Source: Theristus sp. LFF4_11
Lineage: Eukaryota; Nematoda; Chromadorea; Monhysterida; Xyalidae
Length of the DNA: 64,000 nucleotides
NCBI GenBank assembly: GCA_030248135.1
Contig: JASANC010000091.1
Location: 62,001 to 126,000 of the forward strand
Reading direction: 5' to 3'
Shown here: positions 45,401 to 56,000 of the stretch, piece by piece
Position numbering within the stretch: position 1 is the stretch's first letter
Layout of the letters: each line of letters begins with the position of its first letter
Made by a program: the position numbers and the translations under genes
Notes under the pieces: model-generated
Seen by the model: only the letters and a program-made list of their open reading frames with translations
Told to the model about the DNA's origin: nothing
Databases searched by the model: none

Positions 45401-48400
45401 TTCTCCCTTGCACACATGATTGAAAATTATGTTGGCATTTTTGAAAAAGACAACTCCTAGTCAGCGACTAATGCCGCCTTGATGGACTGCCTCATTTATT
45501 CGGCCATGCTGTACAGAATTTCGCACATGATGTGATTTTAGACTAAACTGAAGAGAACAATTGAAAAATATCTAGATAACTTCAAAGGTTTTACGCTTTT
45601 CAGCAAGCTTTTAAGCAACAAACGCGGCGCAAAAATATGACTCTTATGTACTTGTATCCGTGTGTACCATATCAGAGACTTGAAAAGCGTTGTCGAGCCA
45701 AGCCTTTCACTGCTTACACAAGGCCATATTCCTCCTTTTATATGCGTCTCCCGCATTTTTAGATAATTGGAATCAGCCTGTGCAACAATAAAAGTGCACC
45801 GGTCTTCCGAAAAAAAACGTTGGGGGGTTGGTGGGGTGAAGACGCGTTGGTGGTTGGACGTTGAAAATATTGTTGTTAGACTGTATTCATCGTCAAATCT
45901 GACTTCCAGATAATTCGGGGGGGGGGGGGGGGCGGGAAGGGAGGGGGGGGGGGGGGGGGGGGGGGCGGCGGGGGGGGGGGGGGCGGGGTGTTGTTGTGGC
46001 TGTATTATGATTTGGTGGGGGTGGGGGGGGGGGGGGGGGGGTGGGGGATCTTCGGTTGGGGGGGGGGGGGGGGGGGGGGAGGGAACCAAAGGGCGAAGGG
46101 AGGGAGGCAAGAAAAACGAAAAGTAAAATAAGAAGATAAAATGTAGGGTAGTGGTAATAGGTAGTTTTGTTTTTTTTTTTTTTTTTGTGGGGTGTGGGAA
46201 AAAATTGGAGGGGGGGGGGGGGTGTTGTTTGGTTCTTTTTTGTGGTGGGGGGGGGGGGGGGGGGGGGGGGGGGATGAAAAATAGTTGTTGTGTCGTTATT
46301 GCTGGGGGATGGGGAACGGTGAGGAACGTTGTTAATAAGTATATTATGTTGTAAGTTTTGGCGCGGGGGGTGTACTCATTTGCAATACCGCGAACCTAAT
46401 ATTGACACAACACGTTGGTTTATAATTGAAGTGGATAAAAAGTTGTTTATTTGCGTCATCGAAAAAAACAATGTGAGCTATCAAAAAAAAACTTTAACGC
46501 TTGACTGCCAGATCGACGGCGTTTCGTAAAGCATTTTCTCGGTTGCGTGCAACTGAAATCAGAAATTTTTTAAGTCCGGTTTCCATTCCAAAGATGATGA
46601 TGGATTTCGTCAGAATTTTCTCAACACTCACCTCTTCGGAGAGACTTGCAGCGATCCAAGTGGTCGACAGCAACTGCGGCAACATGACACTTAGCGTCAC
46701 GATCACATCTACTGTCATCATGCCCTCGGAGATCGCCATCATCTGCGGCAGCTGGCCGCCTCGCAGCAGAGTGTAAACGAGCAGCGTCACCGCGGCGCTG
46801 TAAATCGCAACGAGCGACGTCACGAAGCGGCTGCTCAGCGCGTCAACCGCGCTCGTCACATTGCACAACGTCGAATGCGTTGCGCAGAACTTGGCCAACA
46901 GTTCACGGTGCTGTGCGGCCAGTTTGCTCTGATCGCATATGTCCGGCTGGTTAATGTCACTCTCGAACGACTCGTTCAGTTGTTTCACGGACAGATAAAC
47001 GGCGTACGTTACGCTGTTGACGAGCACAGCGGCCGCGCACGGCTGCAGCAGCCAAATCGGCTGAAGAATCATCTCAAGCATCTCGAACAAATTGAGTTCC
47101 TCGTGGTGTAGGTTCTTGACGATGTTTACGACAGAACTCGCTAACCAACTAATAAGATACAGAAACATCAGGACTATCTGAACAACGAACAGTCGACGGC
47201 GCTTTTCAAGCGGGAATAGAAGCGCGCGGTGTTCGGCAAAAAAACGACCAAGTCGATTGCCAAAGGGAAACCAAACGAGCAACTGGACGCTCGTCACAAT
47301 CACGTGCAGATTGAGCGAAAGCCATGCAAATATACCCACGTTTGTCATGTTGATGTTCAGTGTTAAAAAGCCGTGCTCAAATAGTCCTTTCACAATGATC
47401 ACGATAACAATATTGTAACCGACGGTGCCTAACAGAATCACGGCGCAGAAAACCGTAATTTTCAGGAAAACCAGCGATTTATATTGGTTCCAGTTCAGAT
47501 ACCACGGCTGGGTGGTTGAGTCCAACTCCAAGTAGAGACCGAAAATGCGTAATACGGCAATGACTAACTTTTGCGTGTCGTGAAGGGTTGAATAAGTAGG
47601 CATTATAGAATTTTGTACCACTTGTTAATAATCAATAAAAGAAGCTGTTTTTTAATTACAGCACGAGTTTTGGAACTTGAAGGCACTCAACCTTTGGTGC
47701 GTTAGTGATTGAACGGCTTTCCATCCAATATGGACCAATCTTTGCCCGGTCAGAAAATAACAAACCAGTGATTTGGGCCCGATGTCGGTTTTTGGAGAAT
47801 TTGAAAGATTTGATATCGAGAGTGGGATATCATGAGTGAAAAACTACACTAGCTTTCTGTCAGTTTATACGACACCAAATAAAAGTAAACAGAAGGTAGC
47901 ATTAAAAACGGTATAAAATAACATCAGAGACTTCAAACCAACTTGTTTTGACGTTTGTGCCATTGTGTAAACATAAGTTGTCGTTTCAATTAAACAAACA
48001 ACCAAAACCCAGAAACCGACAGTGATATAGACTCTAAATTTTCAATCAAGCAAGAGTGGAATTCCAAATGTAGTTCTGTTTTTGAAAAGAAATACATCAT
48101 ACCGGACCAAACAAAACGTTTCAGAAGAATAATGACAAAACTACCCAACTGATTGAGTTAATTGAATGAATTGTTCTGTGTTTTTCTTCAGGAAAACAAG
48201 CGTGCCCTGGTGCGAGCAACACGAGTGCAACCGTTGTACAGTCGTTACCATGGTCGCACGAACGATCGAAGCGACCGTTCATCAGAAAACACCAGTCGCC
48301 CATTGGAAGCGTTACCCTGCATTCGGGATCGTGTCAGTCGATCGATCAAAGAGCTAAGAGATGACCATATCAGACACATGAACCCGACGCCATATAAAGT

Positions 48401-48476
48401 TTGTGTCAGTGAACAGTTGTACTCGTTCTTGCACGCACTTTGGCTGGAGAACACGCCGGTTGGCACGTTGGAGTAA
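39437..48476 (+). CDS. NAPRT: Nicotinate phosphoribosyltransferase, central exons not found
   Basis: NAPRT converts nicotinate and PRPP to nicotinate mononucleotide (Preiss-Handler NAD synthesis, cytosol). Exons seen: 39437-39635, 40130-40340, 40656-40786, 41213-41331, 41659-41834, 42183-42326 and, after 5.9 kb, 48192-48476. Conserved blocks: TDMYQVTM and [14 protein letters not shown] (exon 1), [14 protein letters not shown] (2), [11 protein letters not shown] and [10 protein letters not shown] (3), GGFDGTSN and GTQAHAF with the family's catalytic His (4), [18 protein letters not shown] (6), LNPTPYKV-like [15 protein letters not shown] (7). Roughly 100-115 residues, including the family's phosphate-binding GIGT loop, are missing. 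Exon 6 ends in phase 2 and exon 7 starts in phase 0, so direct joining is out of frame. A CAG acceptor ends 9 nt before the ATG. Confidence 0.85.
43193..44690 (+). repeat. ~150-bp satellite array S5
   Basis: About ten monomers of the AATCGTGACGATT satellite. The last four, towards module T4, are the most divergent. Confidence 0.95.
44735..45766 (+). mobile_element. Long-inverted-repeat module T4
   Basis: Ends TTATCTAAAAATGCGGGAGA and TCTCCCGCATTTTTAGATAA. Unlike T1-T3, part of the interior is in the opposite orientation (45000-45240 matches the reverse complement of 30700-30930) and it carries a copy of dispersed repeat R. The core of this module has therefore been rearranged between its inverted arms. 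Confidence 0.8.
45262..45535 (+). repeat. Dispersed repeat R, copy 2 (inside T4)
   Basis: Collinear with 25165-25525 (GGGTGCAAGGAGCGCGCGAA, TTGGCATTTTTGAAAAAGAC, GCCTTGATGGACTGC). Its ends coincide roughly with a change of sequence within T4, so it was probably inserted or captured there. Confidence 0.65.
45918..46290 (+). repeat. Poly-G low-complexity tract
   Basis: Long runs of G (many over 10, one over 20) broken by single C, A or T. The sequence is nearly devoid of normal composition. It may be a real G-rich simple repeat or an assembly or base-calling artefact bridging a gap. Smaller tracts of this type occur at 20570-20600, 30106-30177 and inside the MITE at 48807. Confidence 0.85.
46494..47603 (-). 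CDS. Intronless multi-pass membrane protein, Gr/Gur-like chemoreceptor candidate
   Basis: A single open frame of 369 aa from the ATG at 47603. Hydrophobic segments lie at roughly residues 40-70, 85-112, 130-155, 172-202, 252-276 and 285-315. The short basic loops (EKRRRLF) and large second half resemble gustatory-receptor-like 7TM proteins of insects and nematodes. The typical seventh segment with a TYhhhhhQF motif is not seen. The tail (residues 315-369) has no clear membrane segment, and a TTTCTGATTTCAG string near its end could be a splice acceptor, so the 3' end may be mis-joined. It lies on the opposite strand between the two separated parts of NAPRT. Clean codon structure over 1.1 kb argues for a real gene. 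Family assignment is tentative; another small 7TM receptor family is possible. Confidence 0.6.
   Translation of the reverse strand: MPTYSTLHDTQKLVIAVLRIFGLYLELDSTTQPWYLNWNQYKSLVFLKITVFCAVILLGTVGYNIVIVIIVKGLFEHGFLTLNINMTNVGIFAWLSLNLHVIVTSVQLLVWFPFGNRLGRFFAEHRALLFPLEKRRRLFVVQIVLMFLYLISWLASSVVNIVKNLHHEELNLFEMLEMILQPIWLLQPCAAAVLVNSVTYAVYLSVKQLNESFESDINQPDICDQSKLAAQHRELLAKFCATHSTLCNVTSAVDALSSRFVTSLVAIYSAAVTLLVYTLLRGGQLPQMMAISEGMMTVDVIVTLSVMLPQLLSTTWIAASLSEEVSVEKILTKSIIIFGMETGLKKFLISVARNRENALRNAVDLAVKR
47604..48191. other. Non-coding stretch before the last NAPRT exon
   Basis: 588 bp of A/T-rich sequence. It was searched by eye for the missing NAPRT segments (SNDI-like and GIGT-like blocks) in all + frames and none was found. 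It ends with the acceptor TTTTTCTTCAG of the last NAPRT exon. Confidence 0.6.
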
Positions 48477-48806
48477 TTCGTATTGAGCACATTTCTTTCA
48501 CGTTTTTCTCATTTTTTCTCAGTTTCACATGCTTTACACGCTTGATATGGCTTTTGTCTGCCTGTGGATTGCGTTGATACACAAGTTAGTTAGGATGAAT
48601 AAGTTCAGTACCCTAGATTTTGACTGGTTCTGCGACTCAGTGCGCGCATAGATAGCAAAGCAGCTCATAGTGAAAATCAAACAGTCTGCTAGATAACAAT
48701 GAATTTTTTTGCTGATTAAGTATGTTTTGTTTAAACCTGTCACCTTTGTCGCAGAATGCAGAGTTCGCGAAATAAAGAAGAATGGGATCGGGTTCGAAAG
48801 AAAACA

Positions 48807-49220
48807 TACCGTATTACCTCTAATAAACCCCCATGGGGGTTTATTTCTTCAGCGACTTCTGGGGGTGGGGGTTTATTTTGGGGGGGGGATTATTTTTGGG
48901 GGGGGGGTTTATTTGGAAACCATTTTTAGGGGTGGGCAAAATGGCAAAAATACCTTCCATGGCAGGAAGGAAGTCGCAGAAACTTCTACTTTTCACAGAG
49001 ATTTCCTTTTGTAACAGCCTTTTGTAATGAAATTACCACTAACTCTCCTTGGGGGGTTTGGGCATTTTATGGGGTGGCTGGATTTGGTGGGGGTGTGTTA
49101 AAGGTGTTAAAGGGGGGGGGGGTGTGTGGGGGGGGGGGTTGGGGGTGGGGGGGGGGGGGGGGGGGGTGTTTGGGGGGGGGGGGGGTGGGGGGGGGGTTGT
49201 TTAATAGAGGTAATACGGTA
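48807..49220. mobile_element. MITE with TACCGTATTACCTCTAATAAAC ends, copy 1
   Basis: Inverted ends TACCGTATTACCTCTAATAA and TTAATAGAGGTAATACGGTA. If TA is the target-site duplication, the element proper starts CCGTATTACC. The interior has repeated CCCCCATGGGGG and G-rich GGGTTTATTT blocks and a long poly-G stretch (49107-49197). Copies at 52619 and 57339 share TGGCAAAAATACCTTCCATG. It has no coding capacity. Confidence 0.85.
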
Positions 49221-49894
49221 ATCTGTCAGAAATGGGCTTTGATTCGAATCAAACTACATTTCCCGTTCATTGTTTTTTGATTAAAAGTTTTGTGTGGATG
49301 TATTTTGACAAAAATATGACAGGTTTGAAGAACCTTACTTGTACTGGATGAATTCGTATGTTTGCTGAATTTATGGCCCCATTCATGCACACGTGCGCTG
49401 AAGGACTTCGCGGCAGATGCTTGTTTCAGCATGAATGATGTGTGCGCAGTGATGCACAGTGTGTGTAAGAAGACGGTAAGGAAACACTGCTTGCGTAACA
49501 AGAGGTTTGCGTAACGTCTTATTATACTTCTCGTTGAACATTTTTTTGCATCTGGCTGTTTTCGCTCGTTCATTTATTCATCTTGAAGGACGGTGAAGGA
49601 CGCTGCTATGCAAAGAATTACTTCAGCATGAATTTCACATATCATTTTCAGATACCATTTCACATCCAAGAAACCGGAAAGATAATGTTTTGAAAAGCAA
49701 AATAAAACACCAAGTATGCGATGCAATACTGTAGCATTCAATTTTTTCATGAAGACTACTACGCGCAATCCGTATTTTCCACTAAACCAGGTGGTGATCG
49801 TGGTACGATCGGATGCGTATTTCTTACTAATTTTTGCACATAATTTTTTTAAAACACAATTATAATATCAGATAATATTATACACAATATACAA
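49221..49894. other. Intergenic stretch, one dispersed fragment
   Basis: The only recognisable item is a fragment at about 49374-49450 (GGCCCCATTCATGCACACGT and following). It is collinear, inverted, with 58095-58155 and shares its first bases with 29848 (GGCCCATTCATGCACAC). This looks like the end of an unidentified interspersed repeat. Confidence 0.4.
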
Positions 49895-50080
49895 TTGAAA
49901 AAGTTTTTTAACAATTGCGAACTGGTACCACCTAAACGTAAATTCGTGTACCGTGTAGTCGCCATGCGTCTGAAGCTCAAGCTTCGTGACAATATTGCGA
50001 AAAATTCATGTCTAACTTGCGAAAACGGACGCGTTTGTCGTAAATTATGCGTTAAAAAAAATCCGTTGGAATTTAAATAA
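49895..50080 (+). CDS. Small ORF, Lys/Arg- and Cys-rich (61 aa), uncertain
   Basis: A 61-aa frame with a basic middle (PPKRKF, MRLKLKLRDN) and a cysteine pattern C-x2-C-x5-C-x3-C near the end (SCLTCENGRVCRKLCVKK). The TAA stop overlaps an AATAAA. It ends 12 bp from the stop codon of the SLC5 gene on the other strand, so the two would converge. It could be a short real gene, the last exon of a gene with upstream exons not recognised, or chance. No family recognised. Confidence 0.3.
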   Translation: MKKFFNNCELVPPKRKFVYRVVAMRLKLKLRDNIAKNSCLTCENGRVCRKLCVKKNPLEFK

Positions 50081-50092
50081 AAACTTTGAAAA

Positions 50093-53000
50093 TCACATCT
50101 TTGTCATTTCAACTGTTTCTTTGTCCGTACTCAGTTGTGCCGGCCTAACCATCTTACTCTGATTCCAATAGCCGACATAAGTTAGCGCATGACGTCTTTT
50201 GGCCTCCTCTGGCGATACGTGTTCCCACGTCGGTGGGATTGTATAAGATAAGATCAGTCCAAGCACGAGTACTATCAGGAGTCCCGTGAATGGATAGATG
50301 AACGTTGAGATACGCCAGCCGAAGAATAACGCTGGGTCACCGTAGCGAGCGGTCGGCTCTATCGGTAGTGCCCAGTCGGGGTACTGAAGATTTGCACAGT
50401 TGCATACAGTTTTACTTTTGTAAAGAAAACTACTGTGGCTGTGGATCATCAAGAGTCAGACAACCATGAAACGTTTTTCCCCACCAAACACCATCACAGT
50501 TTTATTTGGTTATAGTCTGCAAAATAATTGAGTTCTAGGAGTGTTCCATGGTTCCGTGACGTCGTTCACAATGGGCACTACTTTTCATTGTTTATGGCTG
50601 CATTTGAGTCTGGTTTGGTTGGATTCATGCTGCTTGGCCATCCAATAATAAACTCCATCAAACCTCAGTAAAATTCGAGCAACTCGTATTGGCAGGCAGT
50701 CTGTAATAGCGAAATGGCTTCGTCGTCAGATTGCCAAGAATCAACGTGCAATTCACGACGACACCCACTGCCATCGCAATATAAAGGGGCAGTTTATGAG
50801 CGCGCGGCACCGCGATGCCGAGGATGAACAGGCCAACCAGGGGTCCTGCCACTGCGCCCAACACGCTAAAGGACGCCTGAAAACGTGTTAACCATATTCA
50901 GATTTGTTTAATGAAACACTGCAACGTTCGTTTTTTAAGGTTCGCTGATAAAGAGTGGAGGACAATGTATGGGGACACTTGTTTTATTGTTTTACTACTT
51001 CCTACAAACAGAAAACATGACCGGGAACATTGTTGAAAACAAATGCCAACTGAAAAATGACCGTACTTTCATAATGCCACCAATTGGTCCACTAGCAAAA
51101 GCCATTGCTGTAGCTAGACAGCCGAACGCAACAACCTGAAACATAGATTAGTTTGCTTCTTGTTATTTTGAAGGTGGTTTTTATTAAAAAATGGATACAA
51201 GATGGATACAACAACAGATGCAAAATTAGACAATTTTATCTTGAAGAGCACTTTTTGTGGCACAATTCACACCCAAACGCAAACACACGATCACAAACGC
51301 GGTCAATGTTTGCACCAGCGTGCGTGTCGGAATGTGTGTTGCTTTTATGCAACATTAACTGCGTTTATGGCAAAGTGCACCATCGTCAGACACAAAGTGT
51401 TACCAGCGCTTTATTCAGCAGCGCAGTTTTATCGTCCGTTAGTTGATGACCGATTGATGGTTTGAGGAAGTCCTCCCAAAAAACGGCTGCTTGCGAGTTC
51501 ATGCCGCTGGAAAACGTTGACAAGGTTGAGCTGAACAAAGTCGCCAGAAAAACGCCTGGCATGCCGGGGATGTCGCCTGAAAAAAGTGTTGCACATCTTG
51601 CTTAAATCTGAAGTACAAGATGGGCCAAAAATCCAAAAAAGTTTCAAACTGCTGTCACTGGCGTGTGATGACACCTTTTGAGTTGAAGTTTTCAGCGCTG
51701 ATAGAACACGTCTTCTAGTTTTTCTGACAATTTTTTTGGTTTGGTCAAGCAAATTCAGTTTTACAGCATAGTGTTTGAAAAATACCACTTTTTCACAAAA
51801 AAAAACAGTTTTCACTGAACATCTCACAATGCACCATTGTTTCTGGACGTCATCATTAAGGTTGATATCAGTTTCTACAAATCGATCTTTCGCACAAATC
51901 AAATAGCACCATATGTGCGCGTCTGGTTGTCGGCAGTGTTATCTAAAAATGCGGGAGACGCACATAAAAGGAGGAATATGGCCTTGTGTAAGCAGTGAGA
52001 AACTTTTTTGCTTCGTAACTATTTTCAAATCTCTGATGTGGCACACGGATACAAGTACATAAGAGTCATATTTTTGCGCCGCGTTTGTTTTGCTGAAAAA
52101 CCTAAAAAATCTTCAAAAGCGTTTTTCATATTGTCCTCTTCAGTTAGTGCGAAATCACAGCATGTGTGAAATTCTGCAAACTCTGTGCAGAAACAAAAAG
52201 AGACTGCAAAGCGTTGCTGCAGATTCGCTCTATTGTTGATGACGTACGCACAGTACGTACACACCAGTGACAAAAATGTGTTGTCTTCCGTTGATTTTCA
52301 CCCTCCTTCCCAGTTCCAAAAACCCGAAGGTACCAAAGTCCTGTGGATTGTTGTAGGAGGAGTGTGGATGTTGGCTGAACCGTCCGTCCCATGAGCCATC
52401 GCCTTCGCCACAAGAAGGGGACTTTGCCTTCACCACAAGAAGGGGACACATTGCCTTTGCCAATACTTCTGCGCAACGCTTTGTTCTTGGCAAAGCAGTG
52501 TCAGTGATCGAAGATGTAATCTCTGTTTTGGTAGTATTACGTCACTATTTGCTCGAAATGCAGCGAATGTAAGTTTCTTTTGTCGAAAAAAGAAGAGGGC
52601 GTCCATGTGCAACCGAAATACCGTATTATCTCTAATAAACCCCCATGGGGGTTTATTTCTTCAGCGACTTCTGGGGGTGGGGGTTTATTTTGGGGGGGTT
52701 ATTTTTTTGGGGGGGGGTTATTTACAAACAAATTCTAGGGGTGGGGGTTTGTTGAAAAATGGCAAAAATACCTTGCATGGCAGGCAAGAAACTTCTACTT
52801 TTCACAGAGATTTCCTTTTGTAACAGCCTTTTGTAATGAAATTACCACTAACTCATCCCTTTGGGGCCTTTGGTAGCACAATTTCACCAATGTCACTGCA
52901 TTCAGCCACTGAATTCGCTAGGTATGTGTTTCAAACAGGTTTCTAATAAACCCCCATGGGGGTTTATTTTTAGGGGGGGATTATTTGGAAACTTGTCGAG

Positions 53001-56000
53001 GGGGTGGGGGTTTATTTTTGGGGGGGGGGTTAATTTTGGGGGGGGTTAATAGAGGTAATACGGTAATGAATAAACGGCGCAAAAATATGGCTCTTATGTA
53101 CTTGTATCCGTGTGCCACATCAGAGATTTGAAAATAGTTACGAAGCAAAAAAGTTTCTCACTGCTTACACAAGGCCATATTCCTCCTTTTATGTGCGTCT
53201 CCCGCATTTTTAGATAATATTCTGACTTTTACATAAGTCCCAAAAATCGGACATAGTTCAGAATGCGTTGTACATATTCTTCCGAACTTCCCATTCGGCA
53301 TCAGCCCACCGAATTTTTATCCATTTTTCGTTTTGGAGAGATGTCGCCAGCTTCCATAGCCGATTTACCCAAAATCGTCAGGATTAAGTATCTAAAATTG
53401 CTCACATAAGAATATGAATCTAACCCAGAATCCGTGATCAGCGCATTGAATTACCCTGGACTACACAGGTCTCCTGTTTTTTTTTGTTTTAGACCGACTT
53501 CACCAATTTCCGCGGGCGATTCGCCCGAAATCGTCACAGTCATTATCCTAGCATACACACACACAGAAACTAACCAGAAATTCGTGATCAGCGCATTGAA
53601 TTACTCTGGACTACACAATTTTCTTATTTTTTGTTTTTTGCCCCGATTTCGCCAATCTCCACGGCCGATTCGCCTAAAATCGTAACGATTCAATATCTAG
53701 AGTTGCTTACATTAGAAAACTAACCTAAAATTCGTGATCAGCGCATTGAATTACCCTGAACTACACCATTTTCTTATTTTTTGTTTCTGGGCCGATTTCG
53801 CCAATTTCCACGGTCGATTCGCCCGAAGTCATCACGATTCGGTATCTAGAGTTGCTCACATAAGAAAACTAACCGAAAATTCGTGATCAGCGCACCGAAG
53901 AACCTCGGAATACATTATTTTCTCATTTCTTATTTTTGGACCGATTTCGCCAATTTTCACGGCCGATTCGCCCGAAGTCGTAACGACTTTGGTTATTTAG
54001 CTGGTATTTGTTTAACTTAGGTTTGTTTAAACTAACTATATGTTTGAATTTGAGCTCTTTAGCTGTTCTTAGTTTTAAAACGGTTTTGCAAACTTGTTTC
54101 CTGATGTGAAACTGTCACTGTTATGGTCAAAAACATGGATATTGATGCGATCAACTGGAAAAAATACCCATTTTTCGGCATTTTCTTCACATTTTTCAAC
54201 AAATGAAGATCGAATTCAAACTCTGCGTAGTTTTTTACCTCAGGAAACGTTGTTGGTTTGTCAAATGACGTTTTCTTGCACACGCTGAAATTGCAAACGT
54301 ACGTTAAAATGCGCATTTTCTGTCATTTTGTGCGAAAAGGCTAAATTTTGAGCCTTGGGGAGCATCGTAGAAAAAAATAAATGCGAAATTTGAAAAATTT
54401 AGCAAATTTTAACTTAGAAAATGTTTTTATCATAACAGTCAGAATTTTCAAAGTATCACTGAAACTGCGAACACATTTTATGACATAGCCGAAAAAAAGG
54501 GGTCCACAAGAATAACGTTTTTCTCGTTCAGAATCCATCTTATGCGCACACAGCGTGTGTAAAACATTACCACGAAAAAATTTCTAGTGCACACAGCATA
54601 CCTGTGGACTATCTACCTGTGTGCAGCGGAAAAAATTCTCAACTCCTTTTATGTTCACAATGCGAGGCAAACTAATTTTGGAATTTACGCGCGAGCGACT
54701 GACGGGCCATATTATGTCTCATCCGCTGTCCGCTGCGCTCCGCTTCGCTCGCGAATGGACTTGTGGGCCGTGTTTTTTCCACGGTGTTTGCGCGTCGATT
54801 ACACCCTTTTCTGGCTGAGTCTTGAATTTGTAGAAGAACTTTTGATTCCATCTGCGGCAAACAAAAAGTTGCTCAACAAAAAAGCTGGTATGTTTCCAGC
54901 ATTCTGTCGACTTTTTTGTAACTTTCTTTGTTTCAGTGACCTGCGTCATTCGTTCCTTTGACGATCATAATGGTGACACCCAAGTACATAAAGAACGACT
55001 GAAGTGTGTCGGTCCAAACAACCGCTTTTAAGCCACCAATAGACGTGTAGACAGTGCACACAATGCCGATTATCTGGAATAATTCATGCGGAATTTATGC
55101 ACTGCTGAAAAAAAAATTCGCGCAACTTTTACTTGTTCATTTCATTTCATTTTATTTCGCGAACCGCAGGAACTCCGATAAAACTGCATGAACAGCATAT
55201 CAAACGGAGACCTTTAAAATGTTTAAAATGCAGCAAAAGTTGTGTGAATCTTGTTTTATTACGTGATTCGTTTTCTCAGTGGAGAATACCGGTAGTTAAG
55301 AAGCGACACGAGAAGATAAGATATCATCAAGAGACCAACTCAATGTTGGCTCTTTGCGAATGCTTGTAATATCATACCAAAATCCACGGCCACGTTTCCA
55401 CATTAGTAACGCCGCTCAGTGCGATCGCAGGTCCGTACAAAACGACAGCCATGTAGAAGACGGCGTAGATCATGAAGATTGCAGAAGCAATCAGTCGCAG
55501 CGGCCGGGCGCCAAAACGATACTCGAAATACGAGTACACACTGACGGGACGCATTCCATGGATGATGGGCAGCAGAAACACCGCCACCAAGATCAGTGAT
55601 AGGTCCGCTGCTAAGTAGTAGAACAGGAACAGGATGCCTGCAATCAGAAAAGGGCTTTATATTTACTATAGTTGTGTTGCAGTTTTAGAAGTCGTTTTAG
55701 CTGTTGAGAATAATCTTGAAACGCTAAACTTGTGTATCCCACCGTTTTCGAGTTGGAAATGTTGAAAAGCCAGAAAAGCATGCCTGATTTTGCACTAACA
55801 AACAGTAAGAAAGCCTGTAAAATTGCTGGTTTTCTGAGTAAATTTTTTTAGTTTCTAAACCAACACACTCTAGCACACATTTATTTAATAATTGTCGGTA
55901 ACTGTGCAACATGGAAAAGAAATCATGGGTGACGCACAGTAAACCGTCTAATTGGGGTTTTCTTTTTTTAAATTGTGGTTCTGAACGTCGTGCGCTCAAT

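Larger units (their letters stand above)
42503..45766 (+). mobile_element. Composite repeat element IV (between NAPRT exons)
   Basis: Complete order: head ATCATGCGGATGCGCGAGCG (42503), two ~172-bp units (about 42790-43130), satellite array S5 (43193-44690), linker, module T4 (44735-45766). It starts 177 bp after NAPRT exon 6, in the interval where the central NAPRT exons should be. Confidence 0.8.
51939..54757 (-). mobile_element. Composite repeat element V (inverted, decayed) inside the SLC5 gene
   Basis: Module T5 (53217-51939), linker (53218-53260), degenerate satellite S6, a diverged ~0.6-kb stretch, and a head remnant at 54640-54757 (CTCATCCGCTGTCCGCTGCG, related to the palindromic head of the other copies). 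It is the most diverged of the five. It lies between SLC5 exons 3 and 4, where the missing coding sequence should be. Confidence 0.65.

Noticed and set aside
45538..46110. 190-aa minus-strand frame with a long poly-proline region
   Set aside because: The prolines come from the poly-G tract and the rest is the inverted arm of module T4. No protein domain is present.
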